A stretch of 23,947 bases of DNA, taken from positions 1 to 23,947 of the forward strand of contig JALNXB010000032.1 in assembly GCA_023230585.1 (NCBI GenBank), in the 5' to 3' direction. A model generated the notes under the pieces. The model ran no database searches and was not told the DNA's origin. It was given only the letters and a program-made list of their open reading frames with translations. This stretch comes from a bacterium. GTDB taxonomy: Bacteria; Ratteibacteria; UBA8468; B48-G9; JAFGKM01. Both the position numbers and the translations under genes were made by a program. Of the stretch, positions 1 through 8,913 are shown piece by piece; position 1 is the stretch's first letter; each line of letters opens with the position of its first letter.

Positions 1-10
1 AATAGTGTAT

Positions 11-116
11 AGGATAAAAACGAGGATTGCCGCAGTCACACAAAGCGTTTCAACCTACGCCAAGGCTTCGGCAGACATGCCTTCGCAACGACAAAAAGCG
101 TCGGTTAGCACCTCGT
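11..116. repeat. Short palindromic interspersed repeat, copy A
   Basis: This copy starts with AGGATAAAAACGAGGATTGCC, read here in two parts: AGGATAAA and ACGAGGATTGCC. The outer arms ACGAGG (20-25) and CCTCGT (111-116) are perfect inverted repeats. Inside them lie smaller inverted repeats, including CGAC/GTCG around 89-102. The opening motif recurs at 165-186 in copy B. Read on the minus strand, the pattern (TTGCGAAGG ... GGCAATCCTCG) resembles the widespread TTGCGAGG/GGCAAnCTCG class of non-coding palindromic intergenic repeats seen in many bacterial genomes. A minus-strand open frame of 75 codons crosses it but has no protein-like features, so I treat the region as non-coding. Confidence 0.6.
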
Positions 117-164
117 AATTCGTGAATAGACACATACTTTTTTACTGGAAAGAAAAACAAATAC

Positions 165-220
165 AAGGATAAATACGAGGGTTGCCACGTCATTAAAGGC
201 ATTCCTCGCAATGCCACAAA
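165..220. repeat. Short palindromic interspersed repeat, copy B
   Basis: AGGATAAATACGAGGGTTGCC closely matches the start of copy A. The body folds into a hairpin: CGAGGGTTGCC (176-186) pairs with GGCATTCCTCG (198-208) with one mismatch and one G-T pair, leaving an 11-base loop. On the minus strand it reads CATTGCGAGGAATGCC then GTGGCAACCCTCG, the typical form of this repeat class. It ends about 70 bases before the first gene. It could be a mobile non-autonomous element or a structured RNA in the leader. The sequence does not decide between them. Confidence 0.65.
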
Positions 221-290
221 ACGGCAGATAAAAACATAATTATCGCATAGCCAAATTTGGTAGAAGCGAGTATACATAAAGGAGAGTTGA

Positions 291-3200
291 ATGAATAAAA
301 AAAAGAGCTCTTTTTTAGAAGTTTTTTCTAATCTGAATGGAGATTTTGGACCTGTGCCTTGGTGGTGCTGGACAGGTAGAATGACAAAGAAAGAGATGTT
401 GTACCAGTTGAAAGATATGAAACAGAAAGGTATTAACGAATTTTTTATTATGGCGTTATACGGGCTTGAGTACCCTTCGTTCCTACAAGAAAGTTACTGG
501 GAGTACGCGGGATTTGTTTTAAAAAAATGTGAAGAGATGGGTATGAAGGTATGGTTTTATGATGACCTAAATTGGCCTAGTGGTACGGCTGCTGGATATT
601 TTCTTAAAGAACGACAAGAATATCGTGGTTATTCTATGGAGTTGAAGGAGGTGCAGGTAGAAGATAGAGAGACCGTAAATATTGAATCTATGGTGCAGGA
701 TAATTCTGAGATACTATTTGTTGGTATAAAAGATGTTGAAGGTGATATAAGAAAAGTATCTGTTGAAAAAAAATTATGGTGGAAAAACCCGCAAGAAAGA
801 AGGTGGATCAACAAGACTGGTAAACCGGTAGTACTGATGGTTCTTGTAAAGAAACTTTTTGATAAGGTTCTTCTTTCAAGCACAGGTACGGCAGACTCTT
901 GGCAACAACGTGGATATGGGGATATGTTAAATAAAGAAGCGGTAGAAACATGGATGTCCTATATTTATAAAGAGTATCTTAAAAGGTTTAAAAATTATTT
1001 TGGGTCCACACTTAGGGGGTTCTTTTTTGATGAACCTTACGCCAACATAAATAAAGACGTAAGTTTTGCGTATACAGAAAAACTTTTTCCTGAATTTGAA
1101 AAACGGTATGGGTACCGTTTGCAAGACAATTTCCATCTTCTTTTATCAGAAGATAATCTGCCTGAAACTATAAAGATGAGGATAGATTATTATTCGCTTA
1201 TAACCTCTCTTTTTTCTAACAATTTTGCAAAAACTGTTGCAGATTGGTGCGGAAAACATAATGTTTTTGTGACGGGACATTGTATGGCTGAAGAGTCTAT
1301 CTCTTTTTCTAATAAAGTAAACGGTGATATACACGAGTTTTTGAAGCATTTGCAAGTGCCGGGAATGGATATGCTTGCTGGGTGTATGCCCGGTAGACCT
1401 TTACAGATAGATATTTGGAAAAGACCTTATGATTACCCATTGCTTGCTCTTACTGCTAAAAGAACATCTTCTACTGGAAGATATTCAGGTGCAAAGAGAA
1501 CAATGTGCGAGGCGTTTGGTGTTAGAGATTGGAACTCTACCCTTGCTGAACAGAAGAAAGATAACGATTGGCTAGCTTCAATGGGGCTCAACCTTATAAA
1601 CGATAATGCCTTAATATACTCTATATCAGATTTTCGTAAAAGAGCTATTGCAGGTAAACATTTTTCTCAACCTTGGTGGAAATATTATAAATTTTACGCC
1701 GATTATTGTCGAAGAGTTTCTCTGTTTGCTTCTTGGGCTCCTCTTGATACTGATATTGCTCTGTTATATTCTGCTACAACAGCTTTTGCAGGAACAACTT
1801 TCCGCTTAAGGGTTGAATGTAACTTCTGGAAAGAAACTTTAGAAACAGAAGAGATGCTCGATATGCTTCTTTTATCAATAAACTCTCTTTTTGATCATCA
1901 TATAGATTTTGAGATGATTTTTGAAGATATTATAAAAGAATCTACTATTGTGAATGGCGTTTTAAAATGTAAAAACGGAGAATTTAAGACTATTGTAGTA
2001 CCGGGGTGTTATGTGCTGGATTCAGATTGTCTTGATAAACTAAAAGAGTTTTCAAAAGCAGGTGGTAACCTTATTTGGTTGGGTAGAGTGCCTGAATGGT
2101 TATATAAGGATGGAAAAGTTGTGCGTTACCAACATAATAAGGTAGGTAAACTTATTTCTAAAGAAGGTGAAACAGAAGACGAATTTAAAACTATGTTGGT
2201 AGATTCTATTTTATCTTACGCTACAAAAAGTTGGAGGGTTGTAAATAAACAAGAAACAGAAGGGTTATGGATAACTGCAAGGAAGACAGAAGAAGAGTAT
2301 CTAATTTTTCTTGCAAACCACACAGGTAAGAGTAGAGAAGTGGTTCTTGAATATAATATTGAAGGAAAAGTTGTTATAATGGATGTTGATGATGGAAATA
2401 TTTATAAAGTAACGCCTTACAAAATCAATCAAGCAGAAAGGGTAAACCTTATGCTTATGGATGGTAAGTCTATTATATTAAATATTGGTAACTTCTGTTT
2501 AACTAATGATAGAAAACCTGTTGTGAACCAATTGTTTTCTGGTATATCAAGTGAAAAAGTTCTTTTAAATAAGAAATGGGAGTTTGTGTTGGAAGGAGAG
2601 AACCATTATCTTCCAGAGTTGTTTGTTAAGACCGACCCGCTTTTGGTAGGCGAAAAAGAGGAATGGTATAAGAAAACTATCGATTCAACCTGGCAGAAGG
2701 TTTTTCACGGGAAACTTGAGGTTGCTTTTACTTCTGAAGAGTCCCCTTTTTATTGGGTGCGAGGAAAGTTTGACCTAAAATTTTTGCCTTCTCACCTCTC
2801 TTTTATTGTTGATACTAAAGAGTGGGAGAAACTTTTTGTAAATGGGCAAGAGGTTATTAAACCAGAAAAACATCTTTTATGGGATAAAGAAAATATGGTT
2901 TTTAAGGTAAAAGATTTTTATAAAGAAGGAGAAAATGAGTTTGTTTTCCTTGTGAGGAGTTCTTACTGGCGTTCTTGGAAAAGAGAACTGCCTGGGGTTA
3001 ACCAGAAAGGTAGCATTGAACCTATGGTTATAAGCGGGGATTTTAAGGTGGAGGAGAAAGGAGGGAGGGTAACTCTTGCTCCTATTGTTACAGAAATGGG
3101 AAATAAAGGGTGGAACGATTTTGGTTACCCTTATTTTGCTGGGACAGGCGTGTATAGGCAGACCATTAAATTAAAGAGTGTACCACAATCTTGTTTATTG

Positions 3201-3440
3201 GTGATTGAATCGGCTTTTACTGCTGTTGAGGTGATAATCAATAACAGTAAAGTTGGGGCACGAGTATGGCAACCTTATGTTTTTGATATAGGGGGTTTTC
3301 TTAATGAAGGAAACAATGAAATTGTAATAAAAGTTACCAATAGTCTGGGTAATATTTTAAAATGTATGTATAGCGGTACTCTTGGAATTGAACAGAAGGG
3401 AGGTATTACTGGCGAGGTCTATCTGCTCTGCTTCTACTAA
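291..3440 (+). CDS. GH106-like glycoside hydrolase (putative alpha-L-rhamnosidase type)
   Basis: A 1049-residue enzyme predicted to hydrolyse glycosidic bonds in plant or algal type polysaccharides or their oligomers. The N-terminal half resembles the GH106/rhamnosidase-like TIM-barrel family: PVPWWCWTG (21-29), WFYDDLNWPSG (88-98), GFFFDEPY (243-250), VTGHCMAEES (327-336) and a CEAFG block (406-410). Acidic residues in the last three motifs (E248, E334/E335, E407) are candidates for catalysis or metal binding. FLANHTG (673-679) is another family-like block. The C-terminal part (about 755-1049) looks like two GH2-type beta-sandwich sugar-binding domains. No signal peptide or lipobox is visible, so it probably acts in the cytoplasm on imported oligosaccharides. 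The ATG is preceded by AAGGAG at 279-284. Substrate is unproven; other families related to GH2 or to ulvan-degrading enzymes are alternatives. Confidence 0.7.
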   Translation: MNKKKSSFLEVFSNLNGDFGPVPWWCWTGRMTKKEMLYQLKDMKQKGINEFFIMALYGLEYPSFLQESYWEYAGFVLKKCEEMGMKVWFYDDLNWPSGTAAGYFLKERQEYRGYSMELKEVQVEDRETVNIESMVQDNSEILFVGIKDVEGDIRKVSVEKKLWWKNPQERRWINKTGKPVVLMVLVKKLFDKVLLSSTGTADSWQQRGYGDMLNKEAVETWMSYIYKEYLKRFKNYFGSTLRGFFFDEPYANINKDVSFAYTEKLFPEFEKRYGYRLQDNFHLLLSEDNLPETIKMRIDYYSLITSLFSNNFAKTVADWCGKHNVFVTGHCMAEESISFSNKVNGDIHEFLKHLQVPGMDMLAGCMPGRPLQIDIWKRPYDYPLLALTAKRTSSTGRYSGAKRTMCEAFGVRDWNSTLAEQKKDNDWLASMGLNLINDNALIYSISDFRKRAIAGKHFSQPWWKYYKFYADYCRRVSLFASWAPLDTDIALLYSATTAFAGTTFRLRVECNFWKETLETEEMLDMLLLSINSLFDHHIDFEMIFEDIIKESTIVNGVLKCKNGEFKTIVVPGCYVLDSDCLDKLKEFSKAGGNLIWLGRVPEWLYKDGKVVRYQHNKVGKLISKEGETEDEFKTMLVDSILSYATKSWRVVNKQETEGLWITARKTEEEYLIFLANHTGKSREVVLEYNIEGKVVIMDVDDGNIYKVTPYKINQAERVNLMLMDGKSIILNIGNFCLTNDRKPVVNQLFSGISSEKVLLNKKWEFVLEGENHYLPELFVKTDPLLVGEKEEWYKKTIDSTWQKVFHGKLEVAFTSEESPFYWVRGKFDLKFLPSHLSFIVDTKEWEKLFVNGQEVIKPEKHLLWDKENMVFKVKDFYKEGENEFVFLVRSSYWRSWKRELPGVNQKGSIEPMVISGDFKVEEKGGRVTLAPIVTEMGNKGWNDFGYPYFAGTGVYRQTIKLKSVPQSCLLVIESAFTAVEVIINNSKVGARVWQPYVFDIGGFLNEGNNEIVIKVTNSLGNILKCMYSGTLGIEQKGGITGEVYLLCFY

Positions 3441-3561
3441 TATTGTAAGTTTTATACTATGCATAGTTCTTATAAGTACACCAGTTGATAAAAGGTTTGG
3501 TCTGATACTGTTGGTTCAATAGTAATACTATCTTCTGTTTATTAAGCAGTTGTTATATATT

Positions 3562-6510
3562 ATGAAAATATTAAAATTTTTAGAAGAACTTGAAGGATTT
3601 TCTAAGTTAAAAGAATCTATATTAAAGGGAGACCGTTCTTATATAAGCGGTTTTGAAGGTAGTTTTATTGCGTATCTTATATCAGGTATTTTTAATTCTA
3701 CAAAAACCCCTTTTTTGATACTGTTGCCACAAGAAGAGTTTGCAGAAACATTTTATCAAGACACTCTTGCTTTTTTGTCTAATAAAGATATTTTTTTTCT
3801 ATCTTTACCAGATATGTTTGTAGATAAAGATAATATGGTATCAGAAGTGATGTTTGAAAGAGTTAAAACCTTGACAAATATTTCACTATTAAAGAAAAAA
3901 CCTTATATTCTTATTTCTACTCCTTCTGCTTTTGCTCAACAGGTGCCCCCTTTAGAGAGTTTTAGTAAAAGTATGTTAAAGATTAAGGTAGGGGAAAATT
4001 TACGACGAGATGTTTTAATCAGATACCTTTTTGATGCCGGCTTTGAAGAGGCAACTCTTGTTGAAGAAACAGGTTTTTTTGCAAGGAGAGGCGGTATTAT
4101 AGATGTATATACCTTAGATTCAGATTTTCCTATAAGGGTAGAGTTTACTGCCAATAAAATAAATTCTTTAAGAAAATTTGAAACTGGTACCCAACTATCG
4201 TTTGAAAAGGTGGAATCTTTAAACCTGATACCTTTAAACGAGTTTTTTGTAGATAAGAATAAGATTGATTTATATAGCCAGTTTAAGAAGAGTATTTCGT
4301 TTGTTGTAGAGCCAGAGAGGGTTTCTGCTTCACACCAGATAAAACAACTTCTATCAAAAGGTGTTATAAACAACAGTTGGCTACAAGATATATTTACCAA
4401 CTCTACCATATTTCAAAACAATATATCAGAATATGCTTTTGGCAGAAAAATATACAATTTCAATGTTTTTGATGTAGAAAACAGGTTCCAGTTGAACCCT
4501 ACATTTATCTGGAATAGAGTAAAAAAAGAGAAAGTATTTATATTTTCAGGAACTAAAGGGCAAGAAGAGAAAATTAGAGAAGTGTTGAAAGAAAAGAAGG
4601 TAAGCATATCTAAAAACTCTTTCCTCGATAGAGTTGTTTCAGAGGGTTTTTCTGTACCTGATATAAATATAACTATTTTAAGTAAAGATCAACTCTTCTC
4701 CAGACACTCTAAACGGTACCCGCCTTTGCGTAAAAACAGAGAATATATCCCTCTTTTTGGGTATTCTGAAATAAGAGAAGGTGACCATATCGTTCATCAA
4801 AATGAAGGTATTGGTGTCTTTGAAGGGATGAAAAAGATAGTATCGGGAGATAATCAAAAGGAAGAGTATATCATTATAAGATATGAAGGTGGGGATAAAT
4901 TGTATGTACCTGTTAGAAACATTTCTCTTGTACATAAATATATTGGAGAGAAAGACCCAAAATTATCAAAACTTAATACTAAAAGTTGGTTAAAAGTAAA
5001 AGAGAAGGTAAAGAATGGTATAAGAGACCTTGCTTCTGATTTGTATAAACTTTATGCTACAAGAAAGATTGAAGAAGGGTTTGCTTTTGAGTCGGATAAA
5101 GAATTGCAACAACAGTTTGATGAAAGTTTCGTTTATAAAGAAACAGAAGACCAATTGAAAGCGATTAACGAGGTTAGGCAAGATATGAGTTCCTCAAAAA
5201 TAATGGATAGAATCGTCTGCGGAGACGCAGGTTACGGTAAAACTGAAGTTGCTATTAGGGCAAGTTTTAAGGCTGTGTTAAGCGGTAAACAGGTAGTAAT
5301 TCTTGTGCCAACAACAGTTCTTGCGCTTCAACATTTTTTAATCTTTAAAGAAAGGTTTGCGGATTTTCCTGTAACAATTGAGATGGTTTCACGGCTTGTC
5401 GGGGTACCTGAACAGAAAAAAATAGTTAAAAATATATCAGAAGGGTTCATTGATATTGTTATTGGTACCCATAGACTTTTACAGAAAGATATTAAATTTA
5501 AAAATTTAGGGTTACTTATTGTGGATGAAGAGCAACGGTTTGGGGTTATGCATAAGGAGAGAATTAGGGCGATGTTTAAAAAAGTGGATGTTTTGACTTT
5601 AACCGCAACCCCAATCCCAAGAACCCTTTATATGGCTCTTTCTGGTATGAAAGATATAAGTGTTATTAAAACACCTCCACAAGGTAGAGTTTCTGTTGTA
5701 ACCTATGTAGGTAGGTATAATGAAAGATTAGTAAAAGAAGCCTTACAGCGAGAGATTGACAGGAAAGGGCAGGTCTTTTATCTTCATAATTTTATATATG
5801 ATATAGAGAAGGTAAGAAAAAAACTGCAGAATATGTTACCTTCTGCGATTATAGAAACGGCTCATGGGAGAATGAATCCTGAGAAGTTATCTGATATAAT
5901 GAAAAGGTTTGCTGATGGACAGATAGACGTTCTTGTAGCTACCACTATTGTAGAGAGCGGTATAGATATTCCCAAAGCAAACACCCTTATTGTAGATAAC
6001 GCCCATCGTTACGGTTTGGCAGACCTATACCAGTTGAGAGGCAGGGTAGGTAGATATAAATGGAGAGCCTATGCTTATTTTCTTATACCGCACCATATTT
6101 TTGTTACACAGACAGCAAAAGAGAGGCTCCAAGCATTACAGGAATTAAATAAACCTGGGAGCGGTTATAGGATTGCCTTAAAAGACCTTGAAATTAGGGG
6201 CGCTGGAAACATTTTAGGTAAAGAACAACACGGTTTTATAGATAAAGTAGGGTTTAACCTATACTGCCAATTCTGGCAAGAAATTACCAGAGAGCAAGAA
6301 AGTATAGATACAAAAAAAGAGGTAGAGGTTCCATCGTCCCTTATTTCTGATGAGTATATCAGCAACCCAGCTTTAAGGTTTTATGTATATAAAAAACTGG
6401 CTTCCCTTCAAACAAAAGAAGAAGCCAACCTTTTTCTTGAAGAACTTACCGATAGGTTTGGGGTTCCTCCTGCTGAACTTAAAGGGTTCCTTAAAGATAC
6501 ATTTTTATAA
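3562..6510 (+). CDS. mfd: Transcription-repair coupling factor Mfd, C-terminally truncated
   Basis: Mfd uses ATP to push stalled RNA polymerase off DNA and recruits UvrA for nucleotide excision repair. All main modules are visible (numbered from an alternative TTG start at 3550, giving 986 residues; the ATG at 3562 gives 982 and is preferred, though neither has a good ribosome site). They are the UvrB-like region with FFARRGGIIDVY (176-187), the RNA-polymerase-interaction domain (about 403-466), Walker A GDAGYGKTE (558-566), DEEQRFG (659-665), TATPIPRT (685-692), AHGRM (771-775) and ESGIDIPKANTLIVDNAHR through LRGRVGR (802-835). The TRCF domain (D7) starts near 927 but stops about 16 residues after EELTDRFG, where Mfd normally continues with helices and a tail of more than 100 residues. 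E. coli Mfd has 1148 residues. The next gene, on the opposite strand, is intact and begins 9 bases away, so a hidden frameshifted tail is unlikely. Confidence 0.97.
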   Translation: MKILKFLEELEGFSKLKESILKGDRSYISGFEGSFIAYLISGIFNSTKTPFLILLPQEEFAETFYQDTLAFLSNKDIFFLSLPDMFVDKDNMVSEVMFERVKTLTNISLLKKKPYILISTPSAFAQQVPPLESFSKSMLKIKVGENLRRDVLIRYLFDAGFEEATLVEETGFFARRGGIIDVYTLDSDFPIRVEFTANKINSLRKFETGTQLSFEKVESLNLIPLNEFFVDKNKIDLYSQFKKSISFVVEPERVSASHQIKQLLSKGVINNSWLQDIFTNSTIFQNNISEYAFGRKIYNFNVFDVENRFQLNPTFIWNRVKKEKVFIFSGTKGQEEKIREVLKEKKVSISKNSFLDRVVSEGFSVPDINITILSKDQLFSRHSKRYPPLRKNREYIPLFGYSEIREGDHIVHQNEGIGVFEGMKKIVSGDNQKEEYIIIRYEGGDKLYVPVRNISLVHKYIGEKDPKLSKLNTKSWLKVKEKVKNGIRDLASDLYKLYATRKIEEGFAFESDKELQQQFDESFVYKETEDQLKAINEVRQDMSSSKIMDRIVCGDAGYGKTEVAIRASFKAVLSGKQVVILVPTTVLALQHFLIFKERFADFPVTIEMVSRLVGVPEQKKIVKNISEGFIDIVIGTHRLLQKDIKFKNLGLLIVDEEQRFGVMHKERIRAMFKKVDVLTLTATPIPRTLYMALSGMKDISVIKTPPQGRVSVVTYVGRYNERLVKEALQREIDRKGQVFYLHNFIYDIEKVRKKLQNMLPSAIIETAHGRMNPEKLSDIMKRFADGQIDVLVATTIVESGIDIPKANTLIVDNAHRYGLADLYQLRGRVGRYKWRAYAYFLIPHHIFVTQTAKERLQALQELNKPGSGYRIALKDLEIRGAGNILGKEQHGFIDKVGFNLYCQFWQEITREQESIDTKKEVEVPSSLISDEYISNPALRFYVYKKLASLQTKEEANLFLEELTDRFGVPPAELKGFLKDTFL

Positions 6511-6519
6511 AAGAGAGAC

Positions 6520-7485
6520 TCAAATTTGGTTGTTATAGATTTTCTCTACAAGTTCCATGGTTTTATAAGCGTCAGCAAAGTTTGTTTGAGGCATACTTTT
6601 TGTTCTGATACACTCAATAAAATGTTTGTTTTCATGGAAAAAACCAGTATTTTTATAAGAATCAGGGTCTGTTTCGCCTGTGAAAGTCTCGGCTTTGATT
6701 ATATCGACTTCTTTCTGTCCATCTTTAAAGATTTTTGCATCTTCTTCAGGGTCTGCATAAGCAACAATACCTTTACCGTGCATCTCTACTGAATATGTGC
6801 GTTTTCCTGATATCCAGTTGGTAGATAAGTAGCCGGCAGCGCCGTTTTCAAATTCCATCAAAGCACAAAACCTGTTAGGAGTATCACAAAACAGGTTACT
6901 AACAACGCTAACAACCTTTTTTACGTCCCCTCCCATCCATCTAAGTATATCAACGGCATGTATTGCATCACAGGTGAGAATATCTATAGCGCCCTGATAA
7001 TAGGCACCGGAGCCTGGTGAGTATTTAAAAAAGTTTGCCTGACATTGAGTGACTCCTCCTGTTTCATCTACCTTCTTCTTTGCTTCAACTAAAACAGGAG
7101 AGAACCTTCTCTGAAAACCTGTCATTGTTAAAACGCCTTTCTTTTCAGCTGTGAGCGCTAACTGTCTTGTCTGAAATTTTGTTAGTCCTGGAGGTTTTTC
7201 AATAAAGATATGTAACCCAAGGTTAAGACAATAAGCCGCTATATCAAAAAGATGGTGAGGCGGCATAACAATATAAACTGCATCAGGCGCGGTTTTTTCA
7301 ATAAGTTCTTTATAATTGACAAACTTGTTCTGTATATTGAACTTTTCTCCAACTAGGTCCATCCTTTCAGGTAAAAGGTCAGACATACCAACTATTTCTG
7401 CTTCTTCGATATTGGCAATTGATGGGTAATGTTTTCCTGTGGCAAGCCCACCAGCACCTATAAAACCTACTTTTACTTTATCCAT
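6520..7485 (-). CDS. Gfo/Idh/MocA family NAD(P)-dependent oxidoreductase
   Basis: A 321-residue sugar or inositol dehydrogenase-type enzyme. The N-terminal Rossmann fold carries GFIGAGGLA (7-15) for NAD(P) binding. The hallmark EKPPG lies at 96-100. The catalytic-type block CDAIHAVDILRW (172-183) supplies D173, H176 and D179 in the usual D-x2-H-x2-D arrangement, where the family lysine is K97. The C-terminal alpha/beta domain completes the fold, and the length is normal for the family. AAAGGAG (7497-7503) precedes the ATG. It is convergent with mfd (9 bases apart) and follows gmk by 134 bases on the same strand, so it may be read through from that operon or have its own promoter. The substrate cannot be told from sequence. 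A role in sugar metabolism alongside the glycosidase and aldo/keto reductases is an inference. Confidence 0.95.
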   Translation of the reverse strand: MDKVKVGFIGAGGLATGKHYPSIANIEEAEIVGMSDLLPERMDLVGEKFNIQNKFVNYKELIEKTAPDAVYIVMPPHHLFDIAAYCLNLGLHIFIEKPPGLTKFQTRQLALTAEKKGVLTMTGFQRRFSPVLVEAKKKVDETGGVTQCQANFFKYSPGSGAYYQGAIDILTCDAIHAVDILRWMGGDVKKVVSVVSNLFCDTPNRFCALMEFENGAAGYLSTNWISGKRTYSVEMHGKGIVAYADPEEDAKIFKDGQKEVDIIKAETFTGETDPDSYKNTGFFHENKHFIECIRTKSMPQTNFADAYKTMELVEKIYNNQI

Positions 7486-7619
7486 TGAAACTTTTCTCCT
7501 TTACCTTGCTTTTTCTTACAGGTTTTTTGTGAGTATTATTTGTTTTCTTGAGGTTTTTCTTCCAATGAGGATATCTTTTAAGTAACTATATTAACAACTA
7601 ATTAAATATCAGACGCTTG

Positions 7620-8180
7620 TTATATTTTTTTCCCCTTAGTTATGATATTTATAATTTTTTTGAGAGTATCTTCAGAATTTTTGTTTATAAGCCGAAAATC
7701 ATACTTTGAGAAAAGAATTTTTCTTTCTTCTTTTGTAGCATTTATTCTCTCTTTTATATCTTTTTCAGCTAATTTACTCCTCCCTCTTATTCGTTTTTCT
7801 TGCTCAGCAACAGAAGGTGGAAGTAACCCTATCAACACTGATTCAGGGAATAGTTTCTTTATACTAAGCCCTCCTTGAGTATCGATAGTCATAACAATTA
7901 TGTTACCTTTTTTTATATTTAAAAGTATCTCGTCTTTTGGAGTTCCATAGTAGTTACCGTACACCTTTGCCCATTCTAAAAATTTATTTTTTTTTATCAT
8001 CAAAGAAAAGGTTTCTTGAGATACAAATCTATAATCTTTGCCCTCTACTTCTTCTGTGCGAGGTTTTTTTGTGGTATAGGTAACAGGTATATAAATATTT
8101 TGTAACTCTTCTTTTAACCTTAAAGCAATAGTGGTTTTTCCTGTTCCTGAAGGAGCTGAAATAATGAATATCTTTTTCAT
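7620..8180 (-). CDS. gmk: Guanylate kinase
   Basis: Transfers phosphate from ATP to GMP (or dGMP) to make GDP in purine nucleotide synthesis; cytoplasmic. The chosen ATG gives 186 residues starting MKKIFIISAPSGTGKTT, which places the P-loop (SAPSGTGKT) where bacterial Gmk proteins have it. Other family motifs follow: TTKKPRTEE for GMP binding, FLEWAKVYGNYYGT, TIDTQGG (the usual acidic residue before ID is Thr here), LLPPS and the lid RIRGRSK. A longer frame from a TTG at 8225 would overlap the upstream TPR gene by 23 bases and add 15 residues not typical of the family. It is slightly shorter than the usual 200-210 residues. It begins 22 bases after the TPR gene ends, as the last gene of the ABC-transporter operon, with only a weak ribosome site. 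Confidence 0.95.
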   Translation of the reverse strand: MKKIFIISAPSGTGKTTIALRLKEELQNIYIPVTYTTKKPRTEEVEGKDYRFVSQETFSLMIKKNKFLEWAKVYGNYYGTPKDEILLNIKKGNIIVMTIDTQGGLSIKKLFPESVLIGLLPPSVAEQEKRIRGRSKLAEKDIKERINATKEERKILFSKYDFRLINKNSEDTLKKIINIITKGKKI

Positions 8181-8202
8181 TTTATTAAGGACAAAAGAAT
8201 TA

Positions 8203-8913
8203 TTAAGTTTCTTTATCCAATCCAAGTCGGGTACGTCGTTTAGGAGTAAACGCTCCGTCTGATTGGAGAGATTTTAATGCTCGTTTGGCTATAGGTTCAA
8301 AGGTGGTATCCAAAACTTTTGTCCATTGAGAAACAGCCTCTTCAACCTGGTCATTGTTTTCGTAAGCGTGAGCAAGTAGACTCTTTACGTAGTCAGGACC
8401 TGGAAACTTGACAGCTTTTTCAAGATAATTAACAGCGTTAGCATAGTCTTCCCCTTTATTGTAGTACGTCCAACCGAGTTCAAAATATAGGTCATACTGT
8501 TCGGGGTTATGGGCTATACCTTTCTTTAAGAAAGATGTACCCTGTTGGTACCAGTAATGTTTTTCTTCAGGGTCGTCAATGGTAGCATATATGTTGTAAG
8601 CCATATGCCATCCACCAACAGCCCAAACTGTAATATAACGTGGTTGGAGCCATGCAACAGATTCAAACAAAGGTAAAAGTTTGTAGGTGTGCCCTTGGTG
8701 CCAAAACTCTTCTATGTTAAGCCAAATAAGGTCGGCAGCAACACCTCTGAATCCACCCAGGACAAGGCTTCCTGCAACCTGCCCAGGCATAAGCAACAAT
8801 TTTGCTTCAAGATCTTCGAGGGTTCTTCTATAATCTATATTTACTTGTAAAAAACCCATAGGAATAAACAAAAGAATCGCAATAAAAAGATTTACCCAAT
8901 TTTTATTTTTCAT
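8203..8913 (-). CDS. Membrane-anchored TPR protein of an ABC-2 transporter operon
   Basis: Function unknown. The 236-residue product starts with a basic stretch and one hydrophobic segment (about 7-23, NLFIAILLFIPMGFLQ), so it is probably anchored in the cytoplasmic membrane with the rest outside. Residues 50-107 hold a conserved-looking block with GGFRGVAADLIWLN and AVGGWHMAYN. From about 73 to 205 the helical pattern and residues such as LYFELGWTYYNKGEDYANAV (141-160) indicate tetratricopeptide-like repeats, which usually mediate protein binding. The start is set by an ATGA overlap with the stop of the permease and by GAGGGAAG just upstream. A longer frame to 9006 only shadows the permease. 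The coupling suggests the protein assists or regulates the exporter. Confidence 0.85.
   Translation of the reverse strand: MKNKNWVNLFIAILLFIPMGFLQVNIDYRRTLEDLEAKLLLMPGQVAGSLVLGGFRGVAADLIWLNIEEFWHQGHTYKLLPLFESVAWLQPRYITVWAVGGWHMAYNIYATIDDPEEKHYWYQQGTSFLKKGIAHNPEQYDLYFELGWTYYNKGEDYANAVNYLEKAVKFPGPDYVKSLLAHAYENNDQVEEAVSQWTKVLDTTFEPIAKRALKSLQSDGAFTPKRRTRLGLDKET

Noticed and set aside
50..277. Minus-strand open frame of 75 codons at the left end
   Set aside because: It runs through the palindromic repeats, shows no domain and has no convincing ribosome site.
3456..3467. Palindrome ACTATGCATAGT after the glycosidase as a terminator
   Set aside because: The 12-base palindrome has no loop and no T-run after it, so it does not look like an intrinsic terminator; it could be a protein-binding site.
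3936..4409. Minus-strand open frame of 157 codons within mfd
   Set aside because: It is antisense to the well-conserved UvrB-like part of Mfd; its length follows from the codon pattern of the true gene.
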